This document shows positions 15,215 to 17,910 of a stretch of 17,910 bases of DNA, in pieces. The stretch spans positions 1 to 17,910 of the forward strand of contig JAGCLN010000044.1 in assembly GCA_017646945.1 (NCBI GenBank), given 5' to 3'. A model generated the notes under the pieces. That model made no database searches. It saw only the letters and a list, made by a program, of their open reading frames with translations, and was not told where the DNA came from. A program made the translations under genes and the position numbers. Within the stretch, counting starts at the first letter, position 1. Each line of letters begins with the position of its first letter. The stretch is from Clostridia bacterium (lineage in GTDB: Bacteria > Bacillota > Clostridia > Christensenellales > Borkfalkiaceae).

Positions 15215-15796
15215 TTATTCTCCTTTGATAACTTTATCTATTGCAAGGCAATTAGCCTTGATATCGCCTTTCATCATCCAACTTCCGCCAACGGCGAAAA
15301 TTCTATCGTAGTCTAAAAATTCTTTAAGGTTAGCAAGGTCAACGCCACCGGTAGGCAAGAACTTAACTTGCTTGAACGGGCCTGCGAGCGCCTTGATTGC
15401 TTTAAGACCACCGTATACGTTTGCAGGGAAGAATTTTACTACTTCAATGCCTAAGGAAATTGCTTTCATGATTTCGGTGGGGGTTACGCAACCGGGGTAA
15501 TAGGTAATACCCTTTTCTTTACAGTAAAGGGCAACTTCTTCCGAAAGACCGGGGGAAACGATGAATTTTGCGCCGGCATCGATAGCCTTTTTGCATTGTT
15601 CAACGTTGATAACCGTACCCGCGCCGATGTACATATCGGGGAAAGATTTAACGCCGAGTTTAATTGCTTCTTCAGCGCAAGCGGTTCTAAAAGTAATTTC
15701 CGCTACGGGAAGATTACCGTCACAAAGCGCTTGTAAAGTAGGAATAGTGTCTTCAATATTGTTGATAACCACAACGGGAACAACTTTAACGTCCAT
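15215..15796 (-). CDS. kdgA: 2-keto-3-deoxy-6-phosphogluconate aldolase
   Basis: This aldolase splits KDPG into pyruvate and glyceraldehyde-3-phosphate. The 193-residue protein is slightly shorter than typical. It has the general base E33 in VAEITFRT, the GAGTV strand (58-62), YPGCVTPTEI (100-109), the Schiff-base lysine K121 in VVKFFPAN, and the phosphate-binding PTGGV. A 4-hydroxy-2-oxoglutarate activity is also possible in this family. AGGAG precedes the ATG. With kdgK it forms the last part of hexuronate (pectin-type sugar acid) catabolism; no uronate isomerase or mannonate dehydratase lies in the window. Confidence 0.92.
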   Translation of the reverse strand: MDVKVVPVVVINNIEDTIPTLQALCDGNLPVAEITFRTACAEEAIKLGVKSFPDMYIGAGTVINVEQCKKAIDAGAKFIVSPGLSEEVALYCKEKGITYYPGCVTPTEIMKAISLGIEVVKFFPANVYGGLKAIKALAGPFKQVKFLPTGGVDLANLKEFLDYDRIFAVGGSWMMKGDIKANCLAIDKVIKGE

Positions 15797-15807
15797 AAAA
15801 TTCTCCT

Positions 15808-15829
15808 AAATAAATACTACTATTTATTT
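15808..15829. promoter_or_regulatory. 22-bp palindrome at the kdgA start site, candidate operator
   Basis: AAATAAATA and TATTTATTT form perfect 9-bp arms around CTAC. The palindrome overlaps the -10 box of the kdgA promoter and ends a few bases before the kdgA ribosome site. A repressor bound here would block initiation, as expected for a uronate-responsive regulator. No regulator gene is in view and the site matches no consensus I know, so ownership is open. Confidence 0.55.
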
Positions 15830-15853
15830 TAACACATTTAAAAAATTTGTAAA
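15826..15853 (-). promoter_or_regulatory. kdgA-kdgK promoter
   Basis: On the minus strand TTTACA (15853-15848) and TAAAAT (15831-15826) are spaced by 16 bp, in a divergent gap with the ferritin-like gene. Start of transcription would fall inside the 22-bp palindrome. Confidence 0.65.
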
Positions 15854-15895
15854 GTATAGAAAAGGGGTTTTTGAATAATATTTTTCCGTTTTGGC

Positions 15896-15914
15896 GATAA
15901 TTTTGAAAAGGAGG
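15896..15914 (+). promoter_or_regulatory. Likely -10 box and ribosome site of the ferritin-like gene
   Basis: GATAAT (15896-15901) is a plausible -10 box, but the best -35 (TTGAAT at 15871) is 19 bp away, so the promoter is uncertain. With that -10 the leader would be very short. The ribosome site AAGGAGG (15908-15914), 5 nt before the ATG at 15920, is strong and fixes the start. Confidence 0.5.
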
Positions 15915-15919
15915 CAATT

Positions 15920-17170
15920 ATGAATAAAGTAAACCCGTTTGAAAATCTAACGAACGATAAAATTAAATATTATTCCCTATCAAACCAAGCGCTAAAAAGT
16001 TACGATAAATACCAAACGCATCCCTACACTAAGACGCGCGTTATCTTAATGAACGGCACGGAGTTTGAATCCAATTGGTTTTACCACCAATTTGCAAGGC
16101 ATTGTTCAAACAACGATATTCGCCGTGAACTTGCCGAAATTAGAAGGAGTGAACAGCAACAGCAAAAGCGCATTTCTTCACTAAAACCAATAGGTGAAAC
16201 TATCCTTGAAACAACTCTCTCTTACGAACAACTCGCCATTGATTTAACGGCAATTTTAGCCAAGCGAGAAAAAGACTTTACCGTGAAAAATCAACTAGAC
16301 TTTGCCCTACTTGAAGACTTTGACCATCTCTACCGCTTTACCGACCTTCTTGCAATGGACGACAAGGAAAGTTATAAAAATTTAATAGGTTCTTACACCG
16401 AAATTATGCCCGGCAGACCTACCGTTGCCGAACACCGCCACCCGTTTGACGATATTAGAAAGCCCGTCAACTTTATCTTAGCCGACCCGCTTACTAAACT
16501 AAACGTAAATATTATAACGGCAGCGGAACAACAAACAATGAACTACTATATGAACGTGGGTTCGTTCTATAAAAACGATAAGGGTAGAAAAATGTACGCT
16601 GAAATTGCTATGATTGAAGAACAACACGTATCCGGCTACGAGAGTTTGAAAGACCCTAATTCAACCTGGCTTGAATGTGCGCTTATGCACGAATATACCG
16701 AGTGCTATTTATATTATTCTTGCTATAAAGACGAGACCGACCCGATTATCAAGGCGGTGTGGGAAGAACATTATCAAGATGAACTAGTTCATCTTAGAAA
16801 GGTGGCGGAAATGCTTTACAAGTATGAAGGAAAGCATTACGCGGAAGTTTTGATAAGCCTTGACTATCCGGAATTACTATCGTTTAACGAAAATAAAGAT
16901 TATATTCGAAACGTATTAAAGGGTGTTAGGTTAACTTCTCAAAGAGAAAACTATATAAACGTAAACGATTTAAAAAGAAACAACACTTTTGAACAATATC
17001 AAAAATCGGTGGTGAAAAACCCGCTTGGAGCGCCTAGCCATAAAGTTATTGATTTGTATATAAAAAAATACGGCGAAGATTTAAGATTTGAAGAATCACC
17101 CCACCCCGAAAAAGAACTTAGGGATAGAAAAAAAGACAACGTAGAAATAGGCAGAGTAAAAGGCGCATAA
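15920..17170 (+). CDS. Unrecognised ferritin-like di-metal protein
   Basis: I do not recognise this 416-residue protein. It is soluble, with no signal peptide or membrane segment. Residues about 195-305 look like a four-helix ferritin fold. E203, E233-x2-H236 (in IEEQHV), E261 (or E258, in HEYTE) and E288-x2-H291 (in DELVH) repeat the spacing of di-iron carboxylate proteins: Glu, ExxH, Glu, ExxH. The N-terminal part (1-190) is helical and Gln-rich near 78-84, with an extra ExxxH at E132-H136 and AEHRHP at 170-175. The C-terminal 100 residues are charged, with no known motif. It is the only plus-strand gene, divergent from kdgA and ended by a good terminator. Metal binding is likely; oxidase, peroxide or iron-storage roles cannot be separated. 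Confidence 0.85.
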   Translation: MNKVNPFENLTNDKIKYYSLSNQALKSYDKYQTHPYTKTRVILMNGTEFESNWFYHQFARHCSNNDIRRELAEIRRSEQQQQKRISSLKPIGETILETTLSYEQLAIDLTAILAKREKDFTVKNQLDFALLEDFDHLYRFTDLLAMDDKESYKNLIGSYTEIMPGRPTVAEHRHPFDDIRKPVNFILADPLTKLNVNIITAAEQQTMNYYMNVGSFYKNDKGRKMYAEIAMIEEQHVSGYESLKDPNSTWLECALMHEYTECYLYYSCYKDETDPIIKAVWEEHYQDELVHLRKVAEMLYKYEGKHYAEVLISLDYPELLSFNENKDYIRNVLKGVRLTSQRENYINVNDLKRNNTFEQYQKSVVKNPLGAPSHKVIDLYIKKYGEDLRFEESPHPEKELRDRKKDNVEIGRVKGA

Positions 17171-17174
17171 ACAA

Positions 17175-17202
17175 AAAAAGACTGGATAATTCCAGTCTTT
17201 TT
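17175..17202. terminator. Bidirectional terminator between convergent genes
   Basis: AAAAAGACTGGA and TCCAGTCTTTTT are perfect 12-base arms around TAAT, beginning four bases after the ferritin-like stop. The A and T tracts on both sides let it end the plus-strand gene and any minus-strand transcript from the NagB-like gene. The following stretch, 17203-17309, holds no gene that I can see, only AT-rich sequence and the shared GTTTGTTCAACGA block. Confidence 0.88.
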
Positions 17203-17309
17203 AAAATTGTTTTATTCTCTCAAAGTTTTATCAAAGAGAGTAAATTAAAGTTTGTTCAACGAGATATTTTAATTTGTTTTGAACGCTCAAAGTATTTTCA
17301 ACGTGATTT

Positions 17310-17357
17310 TTTAAGACGTTAGAAACGATTCATAACAAAGTTTATAACGGATTAAAA
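17310..17357 (+). repeat. Minimal palindromic element, copy H1
   Basis: Only the two ends are present: TTTAAGACGTTAGAAACGA joined through a few bases to GTTTATAACGGATTAAAA. The whole central hairpin is absent. At 48 bp it shows that the ends can exist as a unit without the core, like D1. It is followed after five bases by copy H2. Confidence 0.72.
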
Positions 17358-17362
17358 CTCGT

Positions 17363-17490
17363 TTTAAGACGTTAGAAACGAGCACAAGTAGGCTCGACAA
17401 GGCGGGGCGATTACGATAGACCTATGTGGTCATCGTAAATGCAACGGCTTGGCAGTAACGACCTTGTGCGCCGTTTATAACGGCTTAAAA
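17363..17490 (+). repeat. Palindromic element, copy H2 (full length)
   Basis: The ends are standard. The basal helix is GCACAAG (17382-17388) with CTTGTGC (17463-17469), and the cap is TTACGAT, bulged A, GACC, TATGT, GGTC, ATCGTAA (17411-17438). Both helices differ from copies B/G yet pair perfectly. TAGGCTCG and GGCAGTAACGA are conserved. The right end GTTTATAACGGCTTAAAA contains the stop codon of the NagB-like gene. Confidence 0.85.
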
Positions 17491-17910
17491 ATCTTTGAGA
17501 TTGGTTTGAAGGATGGGCCTTGCGGTGTCTTCACTCACGTAAATGATACCTTTAGTGAGTTGATATAAACTTGCGGGAACTTCTTTGCAAACAGGCCCGT
17601 AAAGTTGAATTCTTGAAATCATTCTTTCCCAAGCGGAATATCCACCGGCACTTTCTAAATCGTGGCGCTCTAAGTGGTTGCGTGCGTGAATAACGTCCCA
17701 CGGGCCGATGGTTACGGAATACGAAGGAGTGTGCCAAAGCGCAGCGTTACCACCCGAGTTTTGCGCGGTAGTTAAGCGATGGTTATCAGCGAAACCCGCT
17801 TTTAAGTTAAGGAACTCTTCAAGCGTTTCAGCCCTAAACTTTTTAGTGAGCGGATCGATAAACGCAGTGTGGCCTATCCAACCGGTGGCAGATACGATAA
17901 GGTCTGCACC
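17485..17910 (-). CDS. NagB/6-phosphogluconolactonase-family sugar isomerase, C-terminal part
   Basis: This is the last 141 residues of a gene running off the window edge. PSYSVTIGPWDVIHAR and GPVCKEVPASLYQL match the C-terminal core of glucosamine-6-phosphate deaminases (PTHALTMGI... and GPVTxxVPASILQLH), and GWIGHTAFIDP aligns with their GxDGHIAFNEP loop. The catalytic histidine is kept, but the Asp before it and the Glu after it are changed (to Ile and Asp), so ordinary GlcN6P deaminase activity is doubtful. A role on another phosphorylated sugar or uronate, in line with the nearby KDG genes, is inference. The TAA stop and final codons (KDF) overlap the right end of copy H2. Confidence 0.75.
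   Translation of the reverse strand, partial: GADLIVSATGWIGHTAFIDPLTKKFRAETLEEFLNLKAGFADNHRLTTAQNSGGNAALWHTPSYSVTIGPWDVIHARNHLERHDLESAGGYSAWERMISRIQLYGPVCKEVPASLYQLTKGIIYVSEDTARPILQTNLKDF

Noticed and set aside
17217..17241. CTCTC ... GAGAG inverted repeat after the ferritin-like gene
   Set aside because: The stem is only five pairs with a long loop and no T run; the perfect 12-bp hairpin just upstream already serves as terminator.
1..17490. Integron attC sites: GCCTAAC ... GTTAGGC at element junctions fits RYYYAAC/GTTRRRY
   Set aside because: Copies D2 and H2 keep the pairing but not the attC core (GCATAAC/GTTATGC, GCACAAG/CTTGTGC), the intervals hold one common hairpin and no varied cassettes, and no integrase is present.
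17552..17737. 61-codon minus-strand frame near the right edge
   Set aside because: It is out of frame with the NagB-like coding region, which has clear family motifs over the same bases.

Overview
The window looks like a chromosomal stretch from a low-to-moderate GC Clostridia-type Firmicute, probably uncultured. The reasons are a class 1B dihydroorotate dehydrogenase pair (PyrD+PyrK), a PyrR-regulated pyr operon, a YqzL-type small protein in front of recO, AGGAG ribosome sites, sigma-A-like promoters and pyruvate phosphate dikinase. Genus cannot be fixed from sequence alone. Almost all genes are on the minus strand.

Layout in minus-strand reading order. At the far right edge (17910-17485) is the C-terminal part of a NagB-type sugar isomerase. 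It converges on a plus-strand gene (15920-17170) for an unrecognised ferritin-like protein. Next comes a two-gene KDG operon, kdgA-kdgK (15796-14190), with its own promoter, a 22-bp palindrome over the promoter and a terminator. Then yqzL-recO (13748-12853). Then ppdK (12701-10050), which is broken into two reading frames by one in-frame TAA. Finally there is an eight-gene UMP biosynthesis operon, pyrR-pyrC-carB-pyrK-pyrD-pyrF-pyrE-pyrB (9205-245). It has a consensus promoter and a complete PyrR attenuator. No carA is present, and PyrB carries a C-terminal PyrI-like zinc knuckle.

The pyr operon encodes the carbamoyl phosphate synthase large subunit and every later step to UMP. KdgK and KdgA convert 2-keto-3-deoxygluconate to pyruvate and glyceraldehyde-3-phosphate, the end of hexuronate breakdown. 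PpdK interconverts pyruvate and phosphoenolpyruvate.

The least ordinary content is in the intergenic gaps (1-260, 9430-10046, 13801-14142, 17310-17490). These are filled by about nine copies, some partial, of a roughly 128-bp palindromic element. The copies share ends, a capping GACC/GGTC hairpin with a one-base bulge, and helices whose two arms change together from copy to copy. All copies have the same orientation. Their right ends sit against or inside the 3' ends of minus-strand genes, and two genes appear to take their stop codons from the element. One copy is split by a second palindromic element of about 278 bp with 24-bp inverted ends. I do not recognise either family; a structured, mobile 3'-end element is my leading reading.
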